Assembly: GCA_020636495.1 (NCBI GenBank)
Contig: JACJXQ010000008.1
Location: 2,914,001-2,978,000, forward strand
Source: Chitinophagales bacterium
GTDB lineage: Bacteria; Bacteroidota; Bacteroidia; Chitinophagales; Chitinophagaceae
Direction: 5' to 3'
Length of the DNA stretch: 64,000 bases
Part shown: positions 24,449 through 31,236 of the stretch, piece after piece
Numbering within the stretch: position 1 is the first letter of the stretch
Layout: each line of letters starts with the position of its first letter
Position numbers and translations under genes: made by a program
Notes under the pieces: generated by a model
Database searches by the model: none
Seen by the model: only the letters and a program-made list of their open reading frames with translations
Told to the model about the DNA's origin: nothing

Positions 24449-27400
24449 TTACTTCTTAATAACCCTCCCCGCAACACTGCCATTCACTTTAATGATGTAC
24501 ACACCTGCGGCAAGGTTGCTCATATCGGCATCAACTGTTTTGCCGCCGCCGGTTTGGCTCAGCACCTGCTGACCAAGCAGGTCGGTCAGCATGAGTTGTT
24601 CTATGATGGCAGATGAAGTAACTGTAATAGTACCACTGGTCGGGTTAGGATAAATACGGATATTATTGTCACGGACAATATCCTCCACGCCCAGTCTAAT
24701 TTCCAGCTTTATGCAGTTGCTCAAGGCTGTATCGGGGTTCGGGCAGGCATAATCGCTGGTAATCAGTACGCAGATATTATCACCATTGGTGAGGAAGTTA
24801 GCATTGGCGCCCCATGTTTTGCCCGTGGCGCCGCCTACACTCTGCCCGTTGCGTTTCCACTGGTACTTCGGATTAGTTCCCGCATCCTGTGTTGCAGCCG
24901 TAAAGTTGATCGGCTCGTTGGGGAATAAAGAAGGTCCCGCATCTGCTGTTATGGTAGCGCTTGGGGCCTTCAGTTGCATGATCTGCATAGGAATATCATT
25001 ACTTACCCTCGTTCCTGGGCACGTAGTATTAGGGGTTACCTTCATACTTACCTTATCACCATCATTCAGCGTACTTGTGTTAAAGTTCTGGTTTGTAGCT
25101 CCCGGCACATCCACACCATTGATCATCCATTGCAACTGTGGGCCTGTACCTGCAAACTGTACAAATGAGGCAAATGAAGCATTGCTGCCCGCACATACAG
25201 ATGTACCTGATAATGGCACTACATTCACAGTGGCCGATTGGTCTACAGTTACAGTTGTGCTTGCCGTATCAAAACAGTTGCCCAGGGTAACTGTTACTTT
25301 GTAGGTTCCCGCATCATTCAGTTGCACATTGGGTTTATTTACCTGCTGCGTATTATAATTAGTAGGACCCGTCCATGCATAGCTCACACCACTCGTTGTG
25401 GACGATGAGGTCAGCTTCAGCGTATCGCCTGTACACAACGATGTCGACCCACCTGCCGCCATCACGTTCTCTGGTGTCTGGTTTACTACAACGCTTACCG
25501 TATCCCTTACCATACAACCATTGTTATTCACTGTGATATAATAATCCCCTGTCATAGCAAGGGTCGAGTTGGGCAGCATCGGATCTTCTGAAGATGAACT
25601 GAAACTACCGGGACCCGTCCATGCATAGCTCACACCCGTAGTTGTGGTGCCGCTGTTGAGCTGCAGGTCTTTGCCTGTACACACAGGGCTGTTGCTGCCA
25701 GAGGTAAAGGATGCCGGGTAACGGTATATGGCTATATCCACATCAGAAGGCAATGATGTATCAGCCGGGGCCGTTGCAATAACACGCAATTTATAGCCTG
25801 TACCATCGGGTATGGAGCCCGGCAGGTAGCAGGCTATGGTACCTGCTGTATTGCTGTTTACCGTAGCCAGCGTTACAGGGCTGGCGAAGCTGCCGCTGCT
25901 GTTGCTGAGCTGTACTATGAAGTTGTTACTGCTGCCGAAATTCCTGGTGACCCCCAAGGGTACATGCAGGGTATCTGTAGCGCAGGCGTGCAGCACATTA
26001 AAGGTTTTAGGTATAAATACCAATGTATCTTCCAGCTCAAACTGCACCAGGAAGAAATCTCCTACAGAGCCGCTGGCAGCAGGCTGGTGCGCCCCTGTAG
26101 TTGTAAGCCCGGTGCTGTTGCCAGCAGAACCACAGATATAGAGGTATTTATCCGCCATTGCTATAGTATTTCTTCCGACATTAGAATAGTTAACATTTTC
26201 AATCCCGTTACCTCCAAAATAAGTAGCATAGGTACGTTGCCCGGTCGGGGTGAATCTTGCCCAAAAACCATCATTGCTGCCATTAAGGCTTGTTTGATAA
26301 GCGCCAGATGTAGCCAACCCGGTAACTTGCGACATAGATGTTACTATAATATCCCCGTCAGCTACAGCCGCAGCAGTAAAGGATGTCCTTGTGCCATTGT
26401 AATAAGTACCCCACTGGCGTGTACCGGCGGCATTGAATTTTGCCAGGAAACCTGCATAGCTGCCGCTAAGAGATGGATTGAAGCTGCCTGTAGTAGCAAT
26501 ATTACTACTGCTGCTGGACCCACCTGATATATAAATATCACCAGGTGACGTAACGACAACGCTTAGAGCATAATCCTGACCAGCCCCGCCATAATAGGTA
26601 CCCCAAAGCCTGTTGCCGGTACTATCAAATTTCACTAATATAGCACTTGAAACGTTGCCCGTACTCACCCTTGAAGTTTGGTGCGCGCCTGTAGTAGCAA
26701 TACCGGTATCAGCATAAGTCCAGCCGCCGATATATATATTACCATAGATATCTGTAGCAATATCACCACCAAAGTTGGTATAGGTGCCCCATATGCGCTG
26801 GCCACTGCTGTCGAATTTCATCAAGCAGCCTCCATTATTTATATGGTAATTAGGCTTGTAAGTACCCGAAGTGGCAATACCTGATGCACTGTTGGTACTA
26901 CCGATAACAATCAGTTGACCCTGTGCACTAATGTGTATATAGCCTAAACCATCAAAATCACTACCCCCAACATAAGTGGCCCATATCCTCTGCCCTGCAG
27001 TGTTGAACTTTATGATAAAACCATCCTCCAGCCCCTGGTGTGTGCCCTGGTAGGTGCCTGAAGTGGCTATACCCGATACCGAATGCGTAGCGCCCACCAT
27101 GTATACATTACCATACCTATCGGCAGATGTATAACCAATGCTGCGGGTTACATACCCCGTGTCAGCAAAATAGGTGCCCCACTGCCTTACACCACTGGTA
27201 TTGAATTTGGCCACGAACATATTCCAATCGGCAGTGATGGCAGTGGTATTAAATGCCCCGCTGGTAGCAATATTATTACTACTGGTTGTCCACCCACCCA
27301 GGTACACATTCCCTGCACTATCAACACTTATATGCTCCAGCTGCTCATAACCAATCCCGCCATAGTAGGTAGCCCAATTCAGCGCAGGGTCTATCACCAG

Positions 27401-28213
27401 TGTACCATCGTACGGCTGCAGGCCAAAGCTCAGTTCATTGCCCGACAGTACATATGCTGATACTACCTGCTGCCTGGTATCAGCATCGTAGCTAAAGGGC
27501 GCATCCTCCGTTACAGTACCAAAGGGCGTGTTAGCCTGTAGCGCACCGTTTACAATGTTTAAACCTGTAGCTCCATTGTAGCGCAGGCGTATATCGGCCG
27601 GATCGCCTCCTGGGTGTACGATAAAGTCGTATTTTATTCCTCGTGAGTCTACCTCTCCATCTCCCCCCTTTAGGGGTGCCGGAGGGGTATATATTACCCA
27701 ATCAATATTAGGGTAAATATTTTTGTAGGTTACTTTGTTGTACCCCCGGGCTGTAACACCATCAGGAAATTGCGGCAGGTAATAATTCTCATAATCGCCC
27801 GTGGGCTCTTCAAATATTGCTTCGGCACTTTTGTTGGCACCCACCAGCGTCACATCCATCCTGTATATCTCAATGTCAATTCCCTCTTTGAAGAGGGTGT
27901 CGCTGAACAGCGACGGGAGATGTCTACTCGCGTCAAACTTTTTGGTTTTCTCCCGATAGCTATCGGGGTTTGACTTTTGACCTTGCTCCGCAACCCACTG
28001 ATAATGCAGTTGCCCATCACCCACAAACATCGTCACACCACCCGCCTCTATCTTAGCGTCTATATCCCTTCTCAGTGTACCATACTGGTCAGCCACCTGG
28101 CCTTTGTTGGCTATAAATTGGGCAGAAGTTGCAGGTGTTGCGTTTTCACCTTTGGCAAAGGAAATTGCTGGCAACAACATTGCCATAATGATGTAATATC
28201 TACAGGTGATCAT
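24449..28213 (-). CDS. Large secreted SBBP-repeat protein with Ig-like domains and T9SS sorting domain
   Basis: 1254 aa. Signal peptide 1-20; N-terminal DUF7948-like domain (AQFIANKGQVADQYG ... YDFIVHPGGDPADIRLRYNG, about 30-270). Then about eight SBBP beta-propeller repeats (pattern GxxDxFIxKFNxxGxRxWxTYxGG, 270-730), Ig-like/PKD-like domains (about 740-1160, for example VSYAWTGPGSFSSSSEDP) and a type A T9SS domain (IRIYPNPTSGTITV, ending GRVIKK). A surface-exposed, probably adhesive protein. Two stretches of the N-terminal domain (about residues 78-113 and 175-190) look like dispersed repeats read in frame (see findings). It is flanked on both sides by repeat-rich gaps. Confidence 0.9.
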   Translation of the reverse strand: MITCRYYIIMAMLLPAISFAKGENATPATSAQFIANKGQVADQYGTLRRDIDAKIEAGGVTMFVGDGQLHYQWVAEQGQKSNPDSYREKTKKFDASRHLPSLFSDTLFKEGIDIEIYRMDVTLVGANKSAEAIFEEPTGDYENYYLPQFPDGVTARGYNKVTYKNIYPNIDWVIYTPPAPLKGGDGEVDSRGIKYDFIVHPGGDPADIRLRYNGATGLNIVNGALQANTPFGTVTEDAPFSYDADTRQQVVSAYVLSGNELSFGLQPYDGTLVIDPALNWATYYGGIGYEQLEHISVDSAGNVYLGGWTTSSNNIATSGAFNTTAITADWNMFVAKFNTSGVRQWGTYFADTGYVTRSIGYTSADRYGNVYMVGATHSVSGIATSGTYQGTHQGLEDGFIIKFNTAGQRIWATYVGGSDFDGLGYIHISAQGQLIVIGSTNSASGIATSGTYKPNYHINNGGCLMKFDSSGQRIWGTYTNFGGDIATDIYGNIYIGGWTYADTGIATTGAHQTSRVSTGNVSSAILVKFDSTGNRLWGTYYGGAGQDYALSVVVTSPGDIYISGGSSSSSNIATTGSFNPSLSGSYAGFLAKFNAAGTRQWGTYYNGTRTSFTAAAVADGDIIVTSMSQVTGLATSGAYQTSLNGSNDGFWARFTPTGQRTYATYFGGNGIENVNYSNVGRNTIAMADKYLYICGSAGNSTGLTTTGAHQPAASGSVGDFFLVQFELEDTLVFIPKTFNVLHACATDTLHVPLGVTRNFGSSNNFIVQLSNSSGSFASPVTLATVNSNTAGTIACYLPGSIPDGTGYKLRVIATAPADTSLPSDVDIAIYRYPASFTSGSNSPVCTGKDLQLNSGTTTTGVSYAWTGPGSFSSSSEDPMLPNSTLAMTGDYYITVNNNGCMVRDTVSVVVNQTPENVMAAGGSTSLCTGDTLKLTSSSTTSGVSYAWTGPTNYNTQQVNKPNVQLNDAGTYKVTVTLGNCFDTASTTVTVDQSATVNVVPLSGTSVCAGSNASFASFVQFAGTGPQLQWMINGVDVPGATNQNFNTSTLNDGDKVSMKVTPNTTCPGTRVSNDIPMQIMQLKAPSATITADAGPSLFPNEPINFTAATQDAGTNPKYQWKRNGQSVGGATGKTWGANANFLTNGDNICVLITSDYACPNPDTALSNCIKLEIRLGVEDIVRDNNIRIYPNPTSGTITVTSSAIIEQLMLTDLLGQQVLSQTGGGKTVDADMSNLAAGVYIIKVNGSVAGRVIKK
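27654..27690. repeat. Dispersed repeat embedded in coding sequence (element 1)
   Basis: Core CCCCCCTTTAGGGGTGCCGG followed by AGGGG, reading as TPPAPLKGG in the SBBP protein. CCCCT and its partner AGGGG pair around TTT. This resembles a common Bacteroidota intergenic repeat; it interrupts the otherwise conserved run IDWVIY...GIKYDF. Confidence 0.6.
27882..27967. repeat. Dispersed palindromic repeats embedded in coding sequence (elements 2 and 3)
   Basis: Three palindromes in a row: CCCTCTTTGAAGAGGG (27882-27897), GTCGCTGAACAGCGAC (27899-27914) and CCCGATAGCTATCGGG (27952-27967). All are in frame within the SBBP gene and encode the atypical charged stretch at about residues 83-111. Confidence 0.65.
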
Positions 28214-28302
28214 AATTCATGTGCGGTTTGAATCTATTAAAGTTAACCAAAAAGCGAATAAGGTGTATGTGTTTGTACCGCCCCCATACCCCACAACAGG
28301 TG

Positions 28303-28396
28303 TTTGCGAGGAGCGAAGAATGAGCAACGAAGCAATCTTATCAGATGAAGAACATTGATGAGCTCTTAAGATTGCTTCGTCGTGCCTCCTCGCAAA
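28303..28396. repeat. MITE-like 94-bp inverted-repeat element
   Basis: Outer arms TTTGCGAGGA (28303-28312) and TCCTCGCAAA (28387-28396), 10 of 10; inner arms ACGAAGCAATCTTA (28327-28340) and TAAGATTGCTTCGT (28367-28380), 14 of 14. The arms are separated by unpaired bases. No ORF inside, no transposase nearby. Confidence 0.8.
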
Positions 28397-28575
28397 AACC
28401 GGAACTATATAAAAACACTAGTGTTCTGAGAGGAAATAAAGCCCTCCCACCACTTCCCGGTCTTTGCGACAAAGTATTTGCCACGACAAATACGGCGGAA
28501 GCAATCTTGCCCAAACGAGTATTGTATTCCCCCTTTGGTCGCTGTTCTCACTGTACCGATCAGCCCACATCAAAG

Positions 28576-28664
28576 CCGTCATGTCGAACACAGAAACTAA
28601 CGACAGGCAATTACCTTCCCCTCTTGAGAGGGGCAACCGAATGCAATGAGGTGGGGTGTGTATT
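28576..28664 (+). repeat. 89-bp dispersed repeat, copy B
   Basis: Direct copy of 24109-24197 with two mismatches. Preceded by ACCGATCAGCCCACATCAAA, the same head that stands alone at 24223. Confidence 0.9.
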
Positions 28665-28839
28665 ACTCGCGTGAAATAGCACAACGCGAGACACCCACCC
28701 CTACACCCCTCCGAGGAGGGGAAACTCATTCTCCACAGTCCGCCTGAATGATGAAGTCGGGCAGGCTAAAAAATCCTGCTAATCCTCCAATCCTGTGAAT
28801 CCTGATTCAGACAAGCTTCACGCTACGCAAAAAACAGAA

Positions 28840-28870
28840 TTGCAATATCGAATAAAATAACGTACATTTG
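28840..28870 (+). promoter_or_regulatory. Promoter of candidate small RNA
   Basis: TTGC (28840-28843), 19 bases, then TACATTTG (28863-28870), an exact TAnnTTTG within TAACGTACATTTG, the same extended box as at 6653 and 44375 (minus). Confidence 0.6.
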
Positions 28871-28876
28871 TTGTAG

Positions 28877-28995
28877 TAAATGCGAATGCGTTTACGAAGA
28901 TCCCGCCATAGTGGGACAGTAATAAAATACAAAGCCAATGCCCTCACCCCAACATATACACGAAATGATCAGTCCCGCCCCTGCGGGACTTTTTT
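28877..28995 (+). ncRNA. Candidate small RNA with three hairpins
   Basis: About 120 nt between a consensus promoter and a strong intrinsic terminator. Hairpin 1: GTAAATGC-GAAT-GCGTTTAC (about 28874-28893; 8 bp with one G-U). Hairpin 2: TCCCGC-CATA-GTGGGA (about 28902-28917). Hairpin 3 is the terminator AGTCCCGC-CCCT-GCGGGACT plus TTTTT (28971-28995). The roughly 50 bases between hairpins 2 and 3 are A/C-rich and unpaired. No known RNA family is recognised. It lies 290 bases before bshB1 on the same strand; it could also be an attenuated leader. Confidence 0.5.
28971..28995 (+). terminator. Intrinsic terminator, 8-bp perfect stem
   Basis: AGTCCCGC (28971-28978), loop CCCT, GCGGGACT (28983-28990), TTTTT. 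No protein gene ends before it on this strand, which points to a non-coding transcript. Confidence 0.8.
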
Positions 28996-29127
28996 ATGCA
29001 TTGTTAAGTACAACGACTCTACCATTTTACTTAACATTACTTAACAGTTTTCACTGCAAGGCATTAACTATCAACAACTTAGCGAAACTGAATATTAATT
29101 CATGGTTAAAGTCAAAAGAAGCATTAC

Positions 29128-29157
29128 TTAACAAACGAACCTATGTGAGCTCGTTAA
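29128..29157 (+). repeat. Third copy of the TTAAC/GTTAA bulged palindrome
   Basis: TTAACAAACGAACCTATGTG then AGCTCGTTAA, followed by GGCAAAA as at 6814. It has the same plan as the 6734/6786 units: TTAAC, a 4-base bulge (AAAC), GA paired to TC, then GTTAA. Other TTAAC strings (29034, 29046) surround it. It lies in the bshB1 upstream region. Confidence 0.5.
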
Positions 29158-29285
29158 GGCAAAAAATGTCAACAGCTTTTAACAAAACAGGCAGAAAGGA
29201 GCCAAAACACTATTATCAGTTTCGCAAATCGGCTTATAATCATATCAACGAAAAGCCGAATAGTATTTTAATTAATTTTGCCCCC

Positions 29286-30020
29286 ATGCAAAAACTGGAC
29301 ATACTCGCTATAGGCGTACATCCCGACGATATTGAGCTGGGCTGTGCCGGTACACTCATCAAACATGTGCAAATGGGTCAGCAGGTCGGCATCATCGATC
29401 TGACACAGGGCGAACTGGGCACTCGTGGCACACCCCAACTGCGCCTGCAGGAAGCTCAGGATGCGGCTGCAATTATGGGCGTTGTCGTTCGAGAGAACCT
29501 GGGTATGGCCGACGGATTTTTTCAGAATGATAAGGAACACCAGCTGAAACTGGTGGAATACATACGCAAATACCAGCCCAACATTGTGATAGCCAATGCG
29601 TTGGAAGACCGCCACCCCGACCACGGCCGGGCGGGCAAACTGATAGCCGATGCCTGTTTCCTGGCGGGGCTGAGCAAGATACCTACCACGCACAACGGCG
29701 AACCGCAACAACCATGGAGGCCCAAACGTGTTTTTCATATGATGCAGGACCGTTTCCTGGAGCCTGACTTTATTGTAGACGTGAGCAGTACACATGCACA
29801 GAAGATGGAAGCTGTAAAAGCCTACAAAAGCCAGTTCCACGACCCCAATTCTGATGAACCGATAACGTACATAGCTACCGGCGGCTTTATGGACAAAATA
29901 GAGTTCAGGGCGGCATTGCTGGGCAAACGCATAGGTGCGGCATATGGCGAGGCGTTCATATGCGAAAACACCATAGGTATCAGCCACCTGGACAGCCTTT
30001 TGCTGCCCGAACTGGCCTGA
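29286..30020 (+). CDS. bshB1: Bacillithiol biosynthesis deacetylase BshB1
   Basis: 244 aa from ATG 29286; the frame is open further upstream to 28938, but that part crosses the small-RNA terminator and is not conserved-looking. LmbE/PIG-L fold: DILAIGVHPDDIELGCAGTL carries the zinc ligands (HPDD), DLTQGELGTRGTPQLRLQEA and EDRHPDHGRAGKLI (third His). BshB1 removes the acetyl group from GlcNAc-malate in bacillithiol synthesis, in the cytoplasm. A TAATTTTG -7 box (29273-29280) ends 5 bases before the ATG. The bacillithiol-linked ytxJ is at 46621. Confidence 0.93.
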   Translation: MQKLDILAIGVHPDDIELGCAGTLIKHVQMGQQVGIIDLTQGELGTRGTPQLRLQEAQDAAAIMGVVVRENLGMADGFFQNDKEHQLKLVEYIRKYQPNIVIANALEDRHPDHGRAGKLIADACFLAGLSKIPTTHNGEPQQPWRPKRVFHMMQDRFLEPDFIVDVSSTHAQKMEAVKAYKSQFHDPNSDEPITYIATGGFMDKIEFRAALLGKRIGAAYGEAFICENTIGISHLDSLLLPELA

Positions 30021-30041
30021 TATAATTTTTTAAAAAATAAT

Positions 30042-30072
30042 TTTGTCATTCCGTAAAAAAAAATGACCTTTG
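30042..30072 (+). promoter_or_regulatory. Promoter of the rpmB operon
   Basis: TTTG (30042-30045), exactly 19 bases, then GACCTTTG (30065-30072), 7 of 8 to TAnnTTTG, 21 bases before the rpmB ATG. Confidence 0.65.
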
Positions 30073-30093
30073 CAGTCCCAAAAAATCTAAAGT

Positions 30094-30330
30094 ATGGCAC
30101 GTGTTTGTCAGGTGACAGGAAAAAAACCGATAACAGGACATAAAGTATCTTTCTCTAACAAGAAGGCAAAGCGCCGCTTTCTGCCAAATCTGCAGACTAA
30201 GCGTTTCTTCCTGGCAGAAGAAGACCGTTGGATCACGTTGAAATTGTCAACAGAAGCTATCCGCACTATTAATAAGAATGGACTGCTGTCTGTAGTAAAA
30301 GAAATGCGCGCTAACGGCGAAAAAATTTAA
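30094..30330 (+). CDS. rpmB: 50S ribosomal protein L28 (bL28)
   Basis: 78 aa, full length. MARVCQVTGKKPITGHKVSF and NKKAKRRFLPNLQTKRFF are the bL28 signature; LSTEAIRTINKNGLLSVVKE closes the protein. It is a structural protein of the large subunit. The first gene of a three-gene ribosomal operon, with 26 bases to rpmG and a consensus promoter 21 bases before the ATG. Confidence 0.97.
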   Translation: MARVCQVTGKKPITGHKVSFSNKKAKRRFLPNLQTKRFFLAEEDRWITLKLSTEAIRTINKNGLLSVVKEMRANGEKI

Positions 30331-30356
30331 TTAAAAGAAAATAAACACCATATACA

Positions 30357-30539
30357 ATGGCGAAGAAAGGAAACCGCGTTCAGGTTATTTTGGAATGCAC
30401 AGAGCATAAAGAAACTGGTTTGCCAGGTACCAGCCGTTATATAACGGTTAAGAACAAAAAGAATACGCCTGAGCGTATCGAACTGAAAAAGTACAACCCT
30501 ATTATGAAAAAGGTGACTGTACATAAAGAAATTAAATAA
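30357..30539 (+). CDS. rpmG: 50S ribosomal protein L33 (bL33)
   Basis: 60 aa. MAKKGNRVQVILECTEHKET, SRYITVKNKKNTPERIELKK and YNPIMKKVTVHKEIK match bL33. The zinc-ribbon cysteines are absent apart from one (C14), so it is the Zn-independent (C-minus) form. Second gene of the rpmB operon; 20 bases separate it from the next small gene. Confidence 0.96.
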   Translation: MAKKGNRVQVILECTEHKETGLPGTSRYITVKNKKNTPERIELKKYNPIMKKVTVHKEIK

Positions 30540-30559
30540 TTTTTAAAATACTCTAAGTC

Positions 30560-30727
30560 ATGGCAAAAGCTGCAAAAACGGCGATAAAATCAGATGCTAA
30601 AGGTGGTGCAGAATCAAAAAACTACACTAAAGTAGTGAAAACTGTACGCAGCCCTAAAACAGGTGCTTATACCTTTAAAGAAGCTATTGTGCACAAGGAT
30701 AAAGTGAAGGACTTTTTGGCAAAATAA
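30560..30727 (+). CDS. DUF4295 ribosome-associated protein (probably bL38)
   Basis: 55 aa, ATG 30560 to TAA 30727. Strongly basic: MAKAAKTAIKSDAKGG, NYTKVVKTVRSPKTGAYTF, ending IVHKDKVKDFLAK. This is DUF4295, found after rpmB-rpmG in Bacteroidota. From memory, a Bacteroidota-specific large-subunit protein named bL38 was reported from the Flavobacterium johnsoniae ribosome structure and I believe it is this family; the link should be checked. It ends the ribosomal operon, followed by a long hairpin. Confidence 0.85.
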   Translation: MAKAAKTAIKSDAKGGAESKNYTKVVKTVRSPKTGAYTFKEAIVHKDKVKDFLAK

Positions 30728-30775
30728 GTCGGCCTCTGTAAACTACAGACTTATAACCGGATTCATTAATACATG

Positions 30776-30801
30776 TTAGCCATCCTGTACAGGGTGGCTA
30801 A
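30776..30801 (+). terminator. Terminator hairpin of rpmB operon
   Basis: TTAGCCA (30776-30782) pairs TGGCTAA (30795-30801) and the inner CCTG pairs CAGG; the whole 26 bases are a near-perfect inverted repeat. The following tract (ATTATTTTA) is T-rich but broken. Confidence 0.65.
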
Positions 30802-30837
30802 ATTATTTTACGTAATTTACAGTATAAATATTCATGT

Positions 30838-31233
30838 ATGAAAACTTTGCTTTTTACCGTTGTATTTTCAAGCCTGGCCTTTATAGGTTATGCTCAATCC
30901 TCTAAAATAGACCTATCTAAAGACCCCGGCAGTTCAAATACACCCCTGCATAAAAAGAGCAATGCTACCCTGCTGAAGGAAAGCAGCACAACTCCCGCCA
31001 CTAATACAGAAACCAACCTTTCCGAACAATACAGTAGCGACGGAACGATAACGAATGGTACTTTCCGCAAAGCTGCTCCTGCCAGCAACACGGGCATGGA
31101 TGCCCAACCCCAGATGATGAATGCTACCCAACAACAGGGCCACATCGGCAACCTCAAAACCACCTCGCAAACTTATTACGACAATTCGGGTAAAATAAGG
31201 AGTTCGGGAACTACCATTCATTTGGGTAAATAG
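30838..31233 (+). CDS. Small secreted protein, unknown
   Basis: 131 aa. Signal peptide 1-19 (MKTLLFTVVFSSLAFIGYA, cleavage before QSS). The mature 110 residues are low-complexity and rich in Ser, Thr, Asn and Gln (TPATNTETNLSEQYSSDGTI, QPQMMNATQQQGHIGNLKTT) and end in YYDNSGKIRSSGTTIHLGK. No lipobox and no T9SS domain. The composition suggests an extended periplasmic or surface protein. Unrecognised. It converges on a T9SS gene with a 3-base gap. Confidence 0.7.
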   Translation: MKTLLFTVVFSSLAFIGYAQSSKIDLSKDPGSSNTPLHKKSNATLLKESSTTPATNTETNLSEQYSSDGTITNGTFRKAAPASNTGMDAQPQMMNATQQQGHIGNLKTTSQTYYDNSGKIRSSGTTIHLGK

Positions 31234-31236
31234 TAG

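Larger units (their letters stand above)
28214..28839. repeat. Repeat-rich intergenic region
   Basis: No gene seen. It holds a MITE-like inverted-repeat element (28303-28396), GTATTTG/CAAATAC around 28478-28497, the 89-bp repeat copy B (28576-28664) with its head (28555-28595), CTCGCGT/ACGCGAG (28666-28690), CCCCTCC/GGAGGGG (28706-28721) and the 33-bp repeat (28781-28813). Confidence 0.75.

Noticed and set aside
28938..29285. 116-residue N-terminal extension of BshB1
   Set aside because: It crosses the small-RNA terminator and repeat region, and the family starts at MQKLDILAIGVHPDD.
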